A stretch of 64,000 nt of DNA from Branchiostoma belcheri (Eukaryota; Chordata; Leptocardii; Amphioxiformes; Branchiostomatidae), in the NCBI RefSeq assembly GCF_001625305.1, contig NW_017804109.1, forward strand, positions 943,885 through 1,007,884, in the 5' to 3' direction. Numbering within the stretch: the stretch's first letter is position 1; each line of letters starts with the position of its first letter. The notes under the pieces were generated by a model. That model did no database searches. It saw only the letters and a program-made list of their open reading frames with translations, and was not told the origin of the DNA. Below are positions 35,338-46,930 of the stretch, in pieces. The position numbers were made by a program, and so were the translations under genes.

Positions 35338-35570
35338 CTGTCCAAATCCTGCAAGACAGTCTTATTTAAGACCCACCCAACACTGCTAACCTTTGCTAAC
35401 GCTCGTTTCAACCCTTTAAAGTGTTTATCTGCCTATGGACAGCTCTTAACTTAACCCTAGTGTAGCTACAGATAGCTACGTTATGACACAACTTTACTGT
35501 GACAGTCACTATTTAGTCGTCAGTGTTACTGGCACAAATTCCTCTTGAGCAACAGTATATTGTTAAAAAT
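35338..35570. repeat. Decayed fourth unit of the 558-bp tandem
   Basis: CAAATCCTGCAAGACAGT, CGCTCGTTTCAACCC, CTTAACCCTAGTGTAGCTA, TGTGACAGTCACTATTTAGT and TACTGGCACAAATTCCTCT follow the order of the 33384 unit at much lower identity. An isolated GTGCAGGGATAACTGTTGA near 35150 is another scrap. Confidence 0.7.
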
Positions 35571-35960
35571 GCAGCTATAACATTGACGATGTCATATGTA
35601 CATGGCAAAGTTCAAAAATTAAGTAAAGGCATAAATTTTGTGTTTGTCTAAAGCTATAAAGGTGGATTTTGTACATTTTGAGTTTTGAATATACTAGTAA
35701 GCTCTCTATATAACTGTAGGAAAGCTTACAGTGTCCCTGTACTTTTTTATGGTTCTTTAAGTTTTATGTGTTAAAAGCCTAATAATGCATTGTTAGCATG
35801 TTACATGTAGTAGATTTGATTGACACATATCATAAGTTTGATGGACAGATGTCATTACCTTGGTTAGGGTGCTAATTTACAGATCCCATATTCCTTAATT
35901 CTGCCCTTAATTCAGTTAAGGCCACAACAATTTAATTTTCTGTTTCTGCACTGCTTCAAA

Positions 35961-36880
35961 ACTGTGAGTGTTTTTAACCTTGCCACAAGTTGTCAGAGAT
36001 CAGCACCAGAAGAGAGCCTAGGGGTGCAAGTTTGTTCAACAAAAGGATGAATTTCGATAACTCCAAAAAGTAAGAAAAGACTGCCCCTGTATCTACCACT
36101 ATTTCAGAGAGACAGTGTTTTTAACCTTGTCAGAGATCAGTGCCAGTGGAGAAAAACATTGTCTCTGTGTCTATCATTCTTGAAGTTGAACTCTTCACTC
36201 TTTCAACTATCCAGGCTTATAAATCGTGGGAGTGTTTTTAGCCGACACAAAACCTTTTTAACCTTGTCAGAGATCAGTGCCAGAAGAGAGCTTATGGTGT
36301 TCAGAATTTGTTCAGTAGCAGGGCTCGCGCCGACGCGATGGCACTGAGCCCAGACTCCGGTCACACCCAGCGCTAAGAAAAGATTGTCTCTAATAAGTAC
36401 AGGTGTATCGATCACTGTTTCGAAACTGTGTTTTTAACCTTGCCGGTGGAGAGCTTAGGAGTTTGATTTTGTTCAAGAGAAGGACTAAATTTGAATAAGA
36501 TTGTCTCTATAACTTATATCTATTGCTGTTTCAGAACTGTGTGTTTTTAACCTTGTCACAAGTTGTCAGAGATCAGTGCCAGAAGAGAGCTTAGGGGTGT
36601 GAGTTTTTGCAGGAGCAGGACGAAATAACACTCCAAAAAGTAAGAAAAGATTGTCTCTTAATCTGTCACTCGTTCAAAACTGTGTTTTTAACCTTGCCAG
36701 TGGAGAGCTTAGGGGTTTGAGTTTCACCAAAAAAAGCGATCGCGCCGCTGCGATCATACTGAGCCCGGACTCCGGTCACACAAAAGATCGTCTCTAACAA
36801 GTACATCTATCACTGTTTCGAAACTGTGTTTTTAACCTTGCCAGTGGAGAGCTTAGCGGTTTGAGTTTGTTCAGAAAAAA
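35961..36880. repeat. Minisatellite, about seven units of 110-170 bp
   Basis: GTGTTTTTAACCTTG or a close form recurs near 35968, 36114, 36255, 36427, 36541, 36683 and 36826. Accompanying words are AGAGATCAGTGCCAGAAGAG, GAGAGCTTAGGGGTTTGAG and AAGTAAGAAAAGATTGTCTC. Two units carry a GC-rich insert with GAGCCCRGACTCCGGTCACA (near 36340 and 36758). Confidence 0.88.
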
Positions 36881-37340
36881 AAAGGCGATCACGCTGAGCT
36901 CCGAACTCCGGTCACACCCGGCGCGATCCACTTGCTCGGGGTGACGTGATCCGGTGATGGACCGGTCCGGGGTCGCGGTGCCGCGTGTCCCCGCGACCGG
37001 CCGCGATCCGTCAGGGCGCGCTAATTCCCGCCCCGCCGCCCAGGCCCAACACCTGCAGACCCTGATAAGGGAAGTGGCATTAGCGGCGTCCCGGCACTTA
37101 CGACTAGGATGAGAAGTCACACGGCCTCCCGGATGCCGTTTTAACTCCTGTGATGGGCAGCAGGGATAAGTTATGGCCGCCTGGGTCACGCCAGCCGCCA
37201 CCCGGCCCCGGCGAGAGGATAACGCTCGGAAAAACTTTCCAGCAGGAAATTTCATGCCTCAACTTTGGCCCGAGATCGACCCAAATTTGGTCGTTTGGTG
37301 CGTCGTTCCCCCACCTTGCCACCCGGGCCTATTTATTACA
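36881..37340. promoter_or_regulatory. CpG-rich island
   Basis: High CpG (GACCGGTCCGGGGTCGCGG, GACCGGCCGCGATCCGTC). Frames are open on both strands in several phases, typical of GC-rich non-coding DNA; the longest (36794-37255, minus) has no domain and runs into the array. Candidate promoter or regulatory island; nothing decides it. Confidence 0.28.
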
Positions 37341-37900
37341 GGGGCTGCGATTTACATTCATTTCACAGGTATATTTCACAGAAAATGTGTGTGTCCGGTT
37401 TTTAACCGATCTGTAGGAATATTTATGCTCAGTCTCATAGCATGTGTCCATCCGTGCATGATTTTATGTCTAACAGCACACAATAAACCAGGTACTGAGA
37501 TAGCGGGCTAGCAAGTGCTCTCATGAACAATATGATTGATGAAAAATATGTTTACACCTTAATATACACACCTTAATGTTGAGTCAGTATTTCAGTCGAC
37601 TGCTCTTTCGAGTAATATTTTGACTTGCAAAAAAACTATTTACATATGTATGCTTGATATGCCAGTATACAATAAGTACACAATGCGTGTACAATAGGAG
37701 AGGAAAACATACTCTTAGTCTATTGAAATGAGTTTTACAAACCAAAAAGCCATTTTGAAAATCACATCTCTCTTTCACAAATGTGTCCGCAACCTGAGAA
37801 GGTCAGAGTCAACCTAAAACAGGATATTTTTTTGTAAATCATCACAGCAATATTTTTCTGCCAAAGAGGGCTTCTACACCGAAGCACCCCCGATGACACT
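37341..37900. other. Gene-free stretch, nothing recognised
   Basis: Ordinary AT-leaning DNA with no repeat partner or exon. Confidence 0.4.
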
Positions 37901-38220
37901 TGTTTTTAGGGACAGTGTTAAACTGTGTCGGTGGGGTTGGCACTAATGGAGCCCACATTAGATTGCCCGGCCGAGCCAACACTCCCGGGACCGATGGGGA
38001 AAAAATGGAGAGTGACAAACGGAAGTGTGTCAATCCAGAAATAGCCCAACAGACCTTTCTCTGCGTTTGGGGGTTGCGACACCGGGACAGAAGCATTTGT
38101 AACGAAAGCCGCAAACAACATTCCTGCATTGATTTCAGTACCAAGACGGACATATTGTATCGGCCACTCGCAGTTTTCGACGGAAGGAAAAAGTCAGAGG
38201 TTGGGTAAAACGAGCTCCGG
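37901..38220. promoter_or_regulatory. Small CpG-containing island
   Basis: Frames are open on both strands here (plus 37900-38208, minus 37842-38153), neither with a recognisable domain. A motif-level reason to call an exon is lacking. Confidence 0.22.
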
Positions 38221-38279
38221 GGGCATAAATGTCATGCGCAGAATTTGACATGATGGAAGAATAGATATGATTTATTACT

Positions 38280-38600
38280 ATAATACCCTCTTTCTGTCAT
38301 TATTCACTTGTTAATTTTAACGTGCTGATTTAATTTTCGGCCAGCTAAACCGGGGTGGCAAGTGACACAAAGGAACCATGAGGCACTGGTTTAATTCAAT
38401 CTGGTTCTTTTGATGTCAATATTCACTTGGTTTAATCTCTAATGTGTTAATGAGATTTCTGGTATCCTATTGTCACTGGTTTTGCGAAATGTGTGCAGTT
38501 TCATTATTTTTTTTGTTGTCAATATTCATGTGTTTTAATTTTGAATATGCTAACTTGATTTTGATATTGACGTTTCAACCAAAATTTGCTCAATCTATTT
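38280..38600. repeat. Weak tandem, ~110 bp units
   Basis: TATTCACTTG or TATTCATGTG followed by TTTAAT and a (T)GCTAA/GTTAAT block recurs near 38300, 38419 and 38522, with TTTTTGATGTCAA or TTTTGTTGTCAA before the last two. Degenerate. Confidence 0.5.
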
Positions 38601-39500
38601 TACACTTTAAAATTTTTTTAGTCTTCTATTTCCCTCCAGCATCTACCATCAAAACGTGATTTATCTTCTTTTTCTTGTATCCCACATAATCTAAATGGGT
38701 AAAATTATTGGACTAAACATGGCAGCATCTAATGTGTGACTAGAACAATACACTCTACAACCACAGTATATATATATATAAACTATATCTGTAGAATAAT
38801 GAATTTTGCTTTAACAGTAATATCATTGGCTCATTTTGCATATTTTGCTGACCGAGGAAGAATTAGGGACGAATTATGGTGACATTTCAATTAAGCTTCC
38901 GCAAATCCCACCACTCAAAACCTGACGTGCTTTTTACATAAAGATCCCCAGATAGGGACCAAAATATGGGTCAGTCTCGGCACAAGGGAGCAGTCGAAAC
39001 AGCAGAACATCATGTTGGGACAGCCTGGGGCCACACCAATGCCATTTCACGGTTTGTGAATATTTCCTGGAAACGTTCTACCAACAATAGACAACAGAGA
39101 ATGGAATAAAACAGCTGAAACTCAACAAATTTAATTTTACCAAGAAATACGCCCAGCTAAATATGATCGAAGTGTGATGAGGATAGTACAAAATTTCATG
39201 GCAAATTCCTCTGGAAATGTCCTTCCATTCTTACAACAACTGATGGCAAACCAGACAATAGAGGCCAGAGATATCATATTTCCAAATTTCAAACTACAAA
39301 GATCAGATTGTACAAATACATTTTGTAAATCATGTTTCTTCATTGCTCTCATTGCCCTTAGATGTACTACAGTAGCTACATAATATTGTCTCTGGTCCCG
39401 TTTGTTGGAATGACTGAACATGCTGCAAACAGGTGTCCTCCCATCCCCCTCCAGAGCCTCCTGCAATGATCCTTAACTGGGGAAGTCCTTTAAAGAAAAC
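38601..39500. other. Gene-free stretch, nothing recognised
   Basis: A (TA)n run lies near 38769. A 109-codon minus-strand frame (39137-39466) has no domain and is opposed by an open plus frame. Nothing else supported. Confidence 0.4.
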
Positions 39501-41450
39501 TAAAAGAACTCGGCACAGCTTGCCACTAATGACTGGGAGCGGAGGAGCAGAAATTATGGGTTGACAAAACGGGGGACAGCGTTAAAAGTGGTGGGAAGAA
39601 CGCGGAGGCGCCATAAATTCTGTACAGCGTTAAATGCGTCTTCCCGAGCCCCGGACGTGCAAATTGTACTTGAGATGGGCAGAAGAAAAATGAGGACCCA
39701 CGCGGAGTAATCTGGAGAGCATTACCGAGAGTGTGCCGACTCTTATCGTCTCCCATTATGGCACAATTAAGACTTTCATTAATGCACCGCCACTTGCAGA
39801 AGGGGGGAGAGAACCGCCATCACGGCAATTAAACATTCGAAGATCTCGGACGCACTTTCCGCGCAATTACGGCAAGACGGGGAAGTGCTTATTGTATATT
39901 GCCAAGAAGTGGGATTTGATTTCATGCCTGAGACATCGATCACTACAGCCGGATCCCTTCCCTCCATTCCGTTATGATTTGTCTGCGTCGTAAAAGAGAG
40001 AAACCGGTCACCGTCATTTGGGGCGATTTTGTCCTAACTCGAGCTAAAGAATGTCATTTGGCAGGTGCGGAGGCTTCGGGTGGAAACATAACAAATAAAT
40101 ATGGGGCCTAAATATTCAATAGCGGCGGCGAAAATCCTCAAGCGTCCTCAAATGGACAGGCTTACTACGGAACCCTGCTTAATGTCAAAGTTATCTACGA
40201 AACCAAAACCACTCCACAATCGTCCCTAAAAGCAATATTCACCGCCGAGCTGATTCCAAGCCCCGGCGCTGGCATTTCTTCCACCCAGCGTGCCGCAAAT
40301 CCCACCTCCATGCCACATGCGGGGACGCAGGCCCATTACCGTCCATAATTAAACGGCCACGGACTGTCATTTGCAACTTTTGGTCACTTCCAGGCGCGTG
40401 TGCTTATCAATCTCTTCTCAAGTGTGCGGAGTTAACCGTGCCTGCTTCCCCATTTTTACTAATACCCGATCGAGCACTACACACCTAGATAATCCAATAT
40501 AAAGGGCACCGGCGAACAGAGGGGGAATTATGAAATACTGATGACCATGCCAAAAACATATTAGAAAACATTACACTGCGTAAGTCTAATTCTTCATCTG
40601 GAGCGGCCCCGCCGTCATTTGGACAGACACATTTCGAGAGAAGGCCGCTTCGCTTGCCGAACACACGCACGGCCCAGGTGACAACACAGGTGAGTTGTAG
40701 TAACCGTTGTGACGATCGAGTCTTAAACAGAGCCTTTCTTTTGTTTCTTTAATTCCAGATAGCAGGGAGGCTTTGTGTGTGAATGTTGTGTGTGTGTGAA
40801 TGCGTGGGAGGCACAGTAAGTGGGTTGGACAGGTTGTCGGGGACAGATGCGTTGGAGCCGGGTCGAAATTGTCATTCCAGAAGTGATGGCCCGACCGGCA
40901 GCACACACACACACACACGCAGTGCCGCGTCACCTTTAGCTCCTGCTGGAAAAAATGCATGTCCGATGAGGCAGAATTAAGTAGAGACGCAGCCTCGCGA
41001 GCACCCAGGGCTGCCATAAAACACCCGCATGCCATTCCAGCCGCAGTGATTGGGCACAGCGGTGCAGGTGGAGAGTAGAAGCAAAGGCAGACGCAGCCGA
41101 CATCAAAGTTCTCGGACAGCCATTAATTTTCGGTAATAAGGGTTTGCGACAGAGGCTTTCTCCGCTGTCCGAGTCAAAGTGGAGAGACACTGATTCGTCA
41201 GAAAACGCAGGAGATATTCCTGCCCTTCGGGGTGAGAGATATCTTCTGAAAGGGATCGTGCCCTTGACATTGCTTTATTGCGCCGCCCATCAACGCACAA
41301 CTGCCTCGGCGGCCGGGAATCGCGCCCCTCGGGTCCTCGGCCACTTTCCTGCGCTCCTAATCACGAGGTGGGGATCACCGGCAAGACAACTTTGCATCGG
41401 GGCAGAACTTGGGTGGACATGGGTACCTGAGCGATGCAGATAAGAACCAA
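39501..41450. promoter_or_regulatory. Long candidate cis-regulatory block (ATTA in GC-rich DNA)
   Basis: Nearly 2 kb free of recognisable repeats, apart from a TG/AC dinucleotide pair near 40787 and 40902. Homeodomain-type cores recur in CpG-containing DNA: CATTAATGCACCGCC, GGCAATTAAACATTC, GCGCAATTACGGC, CCATAATTAAACGG, GGGGGAATTATGAAA. Long frames (40586-41035 minus, 41144-41443 plus) read through low-complexity or GC shadows. This is the strongest candidate in the window for a cluster of conserved non-coding elements. Confidence 0.35.
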
Positions 41451-42600
41451 CATTGCAAATCTCGACTCCTGCCCATTGTATGTCTTAATACCTGCCCCGA
41501 AGCCCACTCTACATCTTCCCCTAATACCTGAGCACTTTCTTATCGAAGAAGATTAGCCAGCAAAGGCCGCCCGCTAAAGCCCAGACAGAATGCTAAAATT
41601 TAAAAGCTATTGAAGCAAGCAGATGAAAAATTAGCTTCCCACTGATATACATGCCATTACCAGGTACTTAAGCTGGCCAACTCTTTCTGGTGTCATCTTG
41701 TATCAGGCGAATGTGTAATCAGGACGGCAAGCCCTCCGTGTTTTCGCCGCCTTCTGACGAACTATTGACTAAGCCCTCCGTGTTTTATCGACCTAGATAT
41801 GAGCGTTATGAACTAAAAAGGAGGCTGCACTTCTCTTGACGGGAGTAGACGGGAGTAATGTCGGCCGCGAGTTCTGTTTGATTCGAGTTAATTTTTTCTC
41901 TCATGACCCTCTCGCCTACATCGATCGAGGCGGCCGCTTGGCGTGAGTGCTTCTGTCATAACCAACGTAGAACAAACGTAGAAATGTTCTTCCACTTGCC
42001 CAATCATGTCTTCTGATCTCTGCCATTAGCGCAAGATGTTTTCCCCGACTTTCAAGTCGTTGATTCTCGAGATATCCCCGGCAAACACGTCTGGTTGTTG
42101 ATGAACCAGCTGGTTTGACCACTTAAGATTTCTGTCCGGCAAATTCCTTCTCTTTCTGAAGGTGACTTTTTATCATTTTCCTTTTTACAAAATTTCGAAA
42201 ATATTACTGGTAAGCCTCTCCCCCTTTGACCAGTCATATTCACACTAATTTGAAAACTATTTGCAGACAAAATGCTTACTGCTAACTGGACATCTAATTA
42301 ACAAGAATGTCTGTCCTTTTTTTTTCGTTATCCAGTAGTTTGTTACATAAACCCTCTCAAATATCTGGAATGAAAGTAATATCATCTCTGGCGCTGAAAA
42401 AGTGTTTACAGAGCACTGATCAAAGGTGCAAACAGTTTTAAGTGTGTCAACAGTTTTTTTTTCAAAATATAAAGGTCATTTTCTCTCTGGGGAATCCTTA
42501 GTAAGACAAACAACCATGTTTCGTTCCACTGGACAAACTTCGAGAGATGTCATCCCTCCAAATCAGATCTGATTATTTGCGATGACCAAAGTCAGCACCA
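41451..42600. other. Gene-free stretch, nothing firm
   Basis: GTAAGCCCTCCGTGTTTTCG and TAAGCCCTCCGTGTTTTATC near 41728 and 41770 are a short direct repeat, and GACGGGAGTA is doubled near 41840. Otherwise no exon or element recognised. Confidence 0.4.
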
Positions 42601-43200
42601 GCCAAATTAAGTTACCCCGAGCGAAACTCTCTGAGAGAAATTCCCTGCCAGACGAAAAAAAAAAAGAAGGAAACCAGCGCCCTTCCTCCGATAGGCGGGT
42701 GGAAACGACGACGGAATTCCGAATCTCGGAAACACGATTGTGATGACCACGTCAGCTTCGCGGATATTATCCGTTTACCTCTCCCATAAATTTCCCGGCG
42801 AAATTGGAGAAACAAACAGTGGACCATTCATCGTTCGGTGGTTATATTTCCCCAAGGTGTGACGTTGGACTTCCCTGACTGTATAGCTCCAGAGATAAGT
42901 CCTCTCCCCGGGGACCAGGGATTTGTACAAGGAAAAGAAAGCGCATATATTGGAGAAGACAAATGACGGCTTGGGTATTCTGAGATGGATGCCTGAATCA
43001 GCCGGCACATATTGGACCTGGCTGACACGCCGCGCACGCGTCGGAATTTATTCGCCACGAGGTAATGAATAAGAACTTTTGCCGTGACAAGTTTGGGCTG
43101 TATCGGACACTGGAAATTACAAGATAAGCTACTCAGCGAAACTGCCCTCATCCTCTCGCAGAGTGCAACGATCTCAGAACTTGAGTCTCTGGATAACTTT
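42601..43200. promoter_or_regulatory. Candidate cis-regulatory island
   Basis: Single-copy CpG-containing DNA. Overlapping minus-strand frames (42612-43151) have no domain. Words such as CGCGGATATTATCCG and GGAATTTATTCGCCACGAGG fit the same ATTA-in-GC pattern as the 39.5 kb block. Confidence 0.27.
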
Positions 43201-43470
43201 TCTGTTTAAGAAACACACATATCTGAGTCCAATATGCAGCCAGCTTGAACTGTGACTTAACAAACATATCAATACTAATTTTACTTTCGAATGTCAGAAA
43301 AAAATTTGATATAGCCAACAACAATTTCCAAATCATAAGGCAACTACTTTATGTCTGTCAAATACATTATTATTAAATTGTAAAGGCATCATCTTGACCG
43401 TCATACTATATCCTGCTTCCAGTTAGTCTCCTCGAAAATCCGAAACTCTTATATAAGTCTACTTATTAGA

Positions 43471-43575
43471 CTACACAGAACATCTGACAACCAGTTTTGT
43501 CCATCATTCATGGTTTTCTGTTCTTCCTAATGTTTCACTCAGTGTCGTGCTGATCCATTCTCTGATATTATCCTC
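43471..43575 (-). pseudogene. LINE ORF C-terminal fragment, same family as 31001
   Basis: The minus strand translates as EDNIREWISTTLSETLGRTE, then NHE, a stop, and W-T-K-L-V-V, aligning with RWEDKIREWAGKTISETLRT...GWRKLVV at 31.0-31.1 kb. One in-frame stop and the lack of upstream coding mark it as an old 5'-truncated copy. Confidence 0.65.
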
Positions 43576-43576
43576 C

Positions 43577-44082
43577 TTCAGTTGCCTCCCCTCTTTCTTC
43601 TAGCCATCCGGATTTTGCTCCGCTACGCTAGAAAAAATAGTTTTCCGATTTTTTCCGAGTGCTCCTAGATTGCGAGCACTCTCTCCCAGGTCTGATCATG
43701 AACCTGGGCTGACGAAAAAAAAATTCGAGCTGGATAGAGCCCTGTTAGGCAGTCCTCTTAACTCACCAACCCTTAAGAGCAGAGAATGGCGGGCACACCC
43801 TCCGCAACACTTTGTCCTTGGTCGTAATTCAGCCGACCTTCAGCCAGACGGAATTTCTCCCGTAAGACATAATTAGATGTGGAGGAAATATTGGCTATAA
43901 GTGCATGTAGATAACTACCCACTGCCCGGGAAATATTCTCTATAATTGAGTGTTTCTGCCTGATTTATAGCGGAATGTCCGGACGCTCCAGCTTTCCAAG
44001 GGCACGCCTGGTGCAAGGGCCACACAGTGGGGAAACAGTGCCACAATACGTCATACGTGTAGAAAAAAAAAACCTAAAATGT
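43577..44082. other. Gene-free stretch, nothing recognised
   Basis: No supported exon or repeat. GCGAGCACTCTCTCCCAGG near 43674 and similar words have no visible partner. Confidence 0.4.
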
Positions 44083-44279
44083 TAGCCTCCATAGCATGCC
44101 AAAAACTGGGGGTTTTGGGGGTCTTCATGGTCTTTGGGAGCTTTTATGTGCTATTTTCTGATTGCATGTAGACAACATAGCCGGCCTGGTTGAATTACCC
44201 CCATTTTTAGAACTGGGCTAATCAGAAAACAGTCGAAGACCACCAAACCCCCAGTTCTATATGCCTGCTACGGAGGCTA
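44083..44279. mobile_element. hAT-like MITE of the TAGCCTCC group, second copy
   Basis: TAGCCTCCATAGCATGCC at the left and CCTGCTACGGAGGCTA at the right, with the same internal order as 33029-33210 (CTGGGGG..., GACAACATAGCCGGCCTGG, ...CCCCCAG). Flanks TAAAATGT and CAAAATGT are an 8-bp target duplication with one change. It interrupts the first unit of the array that follows. Confidence 0.85.
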
Positions 44280-44830
44280 CCAAAATGTGTCATAGTTGGA
44301 CAGAACTTAAAGCTGGTTACTGTATACACAGTTGCTAAGAAAGTGCAAGTAAGAACTAGACTAGAAAAAGGAGTCTGATAATCTTTTAAACAAAGATCCT
44401 CGCATAATACGTCATACATGTAGTTGTGTAGAAAAAGTACAACCTAAAAGGTGTCATCGTTGTACAGAACTGTATACACACATTTGCAAAGAAAGTGCAA
44501 GTTCTAGACTTGAAAAATGAGTCGGATAATCTTTTAAACAATGATCCTCGCATAATACGTCATACATGTAGTTATGTAGAAAAAGTACAACCTAAAATGT
44601 GTCAGAGTTGAACAGAACTAAAGCTGGTTACTGTATACACTCATTTGCAAAGGAAGTGCAAGAACTAGACTAGAAAAAGGAGTCTGATAATCTTTTAAAC
44701 ATTGATCCTTGCACAATATGTCATAGTTTGTGAAAATAGCAAATACTTTGAACTAAAGCTGGAAACTGTATATATACATTTAAAAAAACCGTCTGGCATG
44801 TTCTAGACTCTGATAATCTTTTAAATGTTG
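44280..44830. repeat. Minisatellite, four units of ~145 bp
   Basis: TCTGATAATCTTTTAAACA (with small changes) recurs near 44372, 44523, 44684 and 44807. Units also share CGCATAATACGTCATACATG, AGAACTAAAGCTGG and ACTGTATACACA. The preceding MITE sits in the CCTAAAATGT part of a unit. Confidence 0.88.
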
Positions 44831-45307
44831 GTTCTTGCATATGTCATGGTTGCACAGCAAAACGAAAGAACCAACAATGTGTCATCATAGTGACAAAACT
44901 GTGTGATGTTAAAATGGGAAGTATAAGCTAAAAAACAGTACAGGCTTGTACACATACGATTTACTGCGCACTTACTTAGACTCTGGTCAGATATTATTAA
45001 TATAACAGATAATACATTGTACAGTATAAAAATCATGGAAAGCCTGCTCTTTCAAACAACACTGTTGAAATGGGCTGCATTTCCATCAGTGAGACGTAGC
45101 AAACAAGGAGTTTTAGACATTCCTTTTCAGTATCTTAATCTTGAAATATACGAGTGATCATAATGCGACATATAACATATCACCTGTGGTGCAAACTAGC
45201 CATTTTATGTACATTTTCTCTCTATTTCATGTGATTTATTTCATAGGCCTTGTGCTTTTCTATCACTCAGTGTTAAACATGTTTTGCGATAGGTCTTAAC
45301 AACGTAG

Positions 45308-45772
45308 GTGATCATGTTTAGACAATTTCATGACAATGATGACATATTCTTCCATTTTGGGTACTTTTATAGCATTACCTCTGGTTGCAGCGTCTTGTTT
45401 TCGGCATTATCGCACCTTGCTCCTTGCTTGTCGATAGAAACAAGATTTCTTTTTCTTCCAGGGTGCAAAAAACGAACAAAAAATCAATCCTCGCACCCAG
45501 ACGCCATTTATAAAATCAACATCGCAACGCCTCGCAGAAAATATTGCTTGGGTCCCGGTGATTTTTCTATTACGGTTCCCCAAAGTTTCCCGCCCTGTCG
45601 ATACATCACCTCCTCCTTACCTTCGCTGCTTCGAGTTTCTCCGGCACTTTTTATCGGAGATAGAAAAAACAGGATCAATGCCGAGGCAGGTGTGCTGAGC
45701 CTTTATCTGCATCAGTATCGGCCCTTAACAAACTCCACCTCACCTTGTGGACCCTCGGCTTGTCACAGGTGA
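45308..45772 (+). other. 154-codon open frame, not accepted as a gene
   Basis: The frame is open and the region CpG-containing, and TCACAGGTGAGA at its end resembles a splice donor (45767 onward). But the peptide has no domain, is Ser/Pro/Phe-rich with no clear codon bias, and there is no other exon evidence. The region may equally be another regulatory island. The preceding 44831-45307 shows nothing. Confidence 0.15.
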
Positions 45773-45919
45773 GAATCAATAATCACAGGTAGTAGACCTT
45801 GGCAACGGGGACAAGGTGAAACCACTAACATCTTAAAGATGGTAGCTGCTCGTTTCTCAAGACAGGGCCCGGAATCGCTTCTAAGACAGGACAGGGAACC
45901 TGATTGTGAGAAAGCCTGC

Positions 45920-46390
45920 CAGCAATTTACGAGGTTGAAGCCTTCGGGGCTGGAAATACTGGGCGAATGTGCACCTTAGTGCACCCAAAATTGGAGCTGT
46001 GCACCCAATTCTTTTCTGTGGGTGCACCAGTGCAAATATTTTCATAAGCTTATGTATGTAAAGATGTGCAATGTATAGTAGTATACAGCATATCCTTAAC
46101 ATCTAAGTGTCAGAAAAATAATAAAATCTTTGTCATAACATCTAAGTGTCAGAAAAATAATAAAATCTTTGTCATAGTACTTTTCTTTAGAAATGGAACA
46201 TAAGTTTTGCTGACATTCTACTTATTTAAGTTTTGCTGACATTCTACTTATTTTATCGTATACATGTTATATGGTGCACCCCAAAAATTTTTTAGGTTGG
46301 GTGCACCAGTGCAAAATTGCCAAAAATGAATTTCGAGCACTCCAAAGCCTCCCGGCAATTTACGAGATCGAAGCCTTGCTCTTAGGAGTC
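45920..46390. mobile_element. hAT-like MITE with TGCACC core, flanked by ~30-bp direct repeats
   Basis: Inside is GGGCTGGAAATAC at the left, ATTTCGAGCACTCC at the right, with palindromic words TGCACCTTAGTGCACC and TGCACCAGTGCA. It lies between two copies of CAATTTACGAG(G/A)T(T/C)GAAGCCT (near 45921 and 46355). It also contains two small exact tandems: a 41-bp word TAACATCTAAGTGTCAG... doubled near 46098-46175 and TAAGTTTTGCTGACATTCTA doubled near 46202-46250. Confidence 0.5.
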
Positions 46391-46930
46391 GAGAGATTTT
46401 GTCAGCGGTTCTTCATAAATCTTGGTCCAGGTGGCACCAGTTACCTGCATGGCGCCCTATTTACCTGCACCCCTGCAGGTGTCCCTGCCCAAGAATCCTT
46501 TAAGAAACACCGGCAGATCTTTGCTAAGCACCTTCCGTCGATGATGACAAATGGGCAACCCTTCCGCCGGTCTCAAACACCTTCCAATTGTTCTTAGCTT
46601 TTCTCCAATCAATACTCCCAAGGGACAACGAGCTCTAATGGACCAAGACTTCTTATTGCAGAAGGAAATCTTACGGAATCTTCTCGTCCCTCTTGGGGAA
46701 TGTCTTAAGTCTTGTAATATTTCATCGCGCTAAGGAGGTTATAAGAGGAATTGGCCTGGGTTGGTGTTAGGGATCTTATGGACGGTGGATCGGCTCTACG
46801 GTCGTTACTCACTTTATTTTCTCCAAGTTTTAAAAAACGGGAGGATCCCACATCCCTCGTTTGCTGGGGAATCGAAGGGCACAACCGTCTTACAGAGGAT
46901 GAGTGTTTCAAATGCTGGGTGTTTTTTTAA
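46391..46930. other. Gene-free stretch, nothing firm
   Basis: Short frames on both strands near 46271-46911 lack domains. No repeat partner found. Confidence 0.4.

Noticed and set aside
36794-37255. 153-codon minus-strand frame
   Set aside because: Arg/Ala/Pro-rich shadow of a CpG-rich block, running into a minisatellite; no domain.
40586-41035. 149-codon minus-strand frame
   Set aside because: Includes the (AC)n run read as CVCVCVC, and no domain; other frames are equally open.
45308-45772. 154-codon plus-strand frame with donor-like end
   Set aside because: No recognisable domain or partner exon; listed only as an open frame with low confidence.
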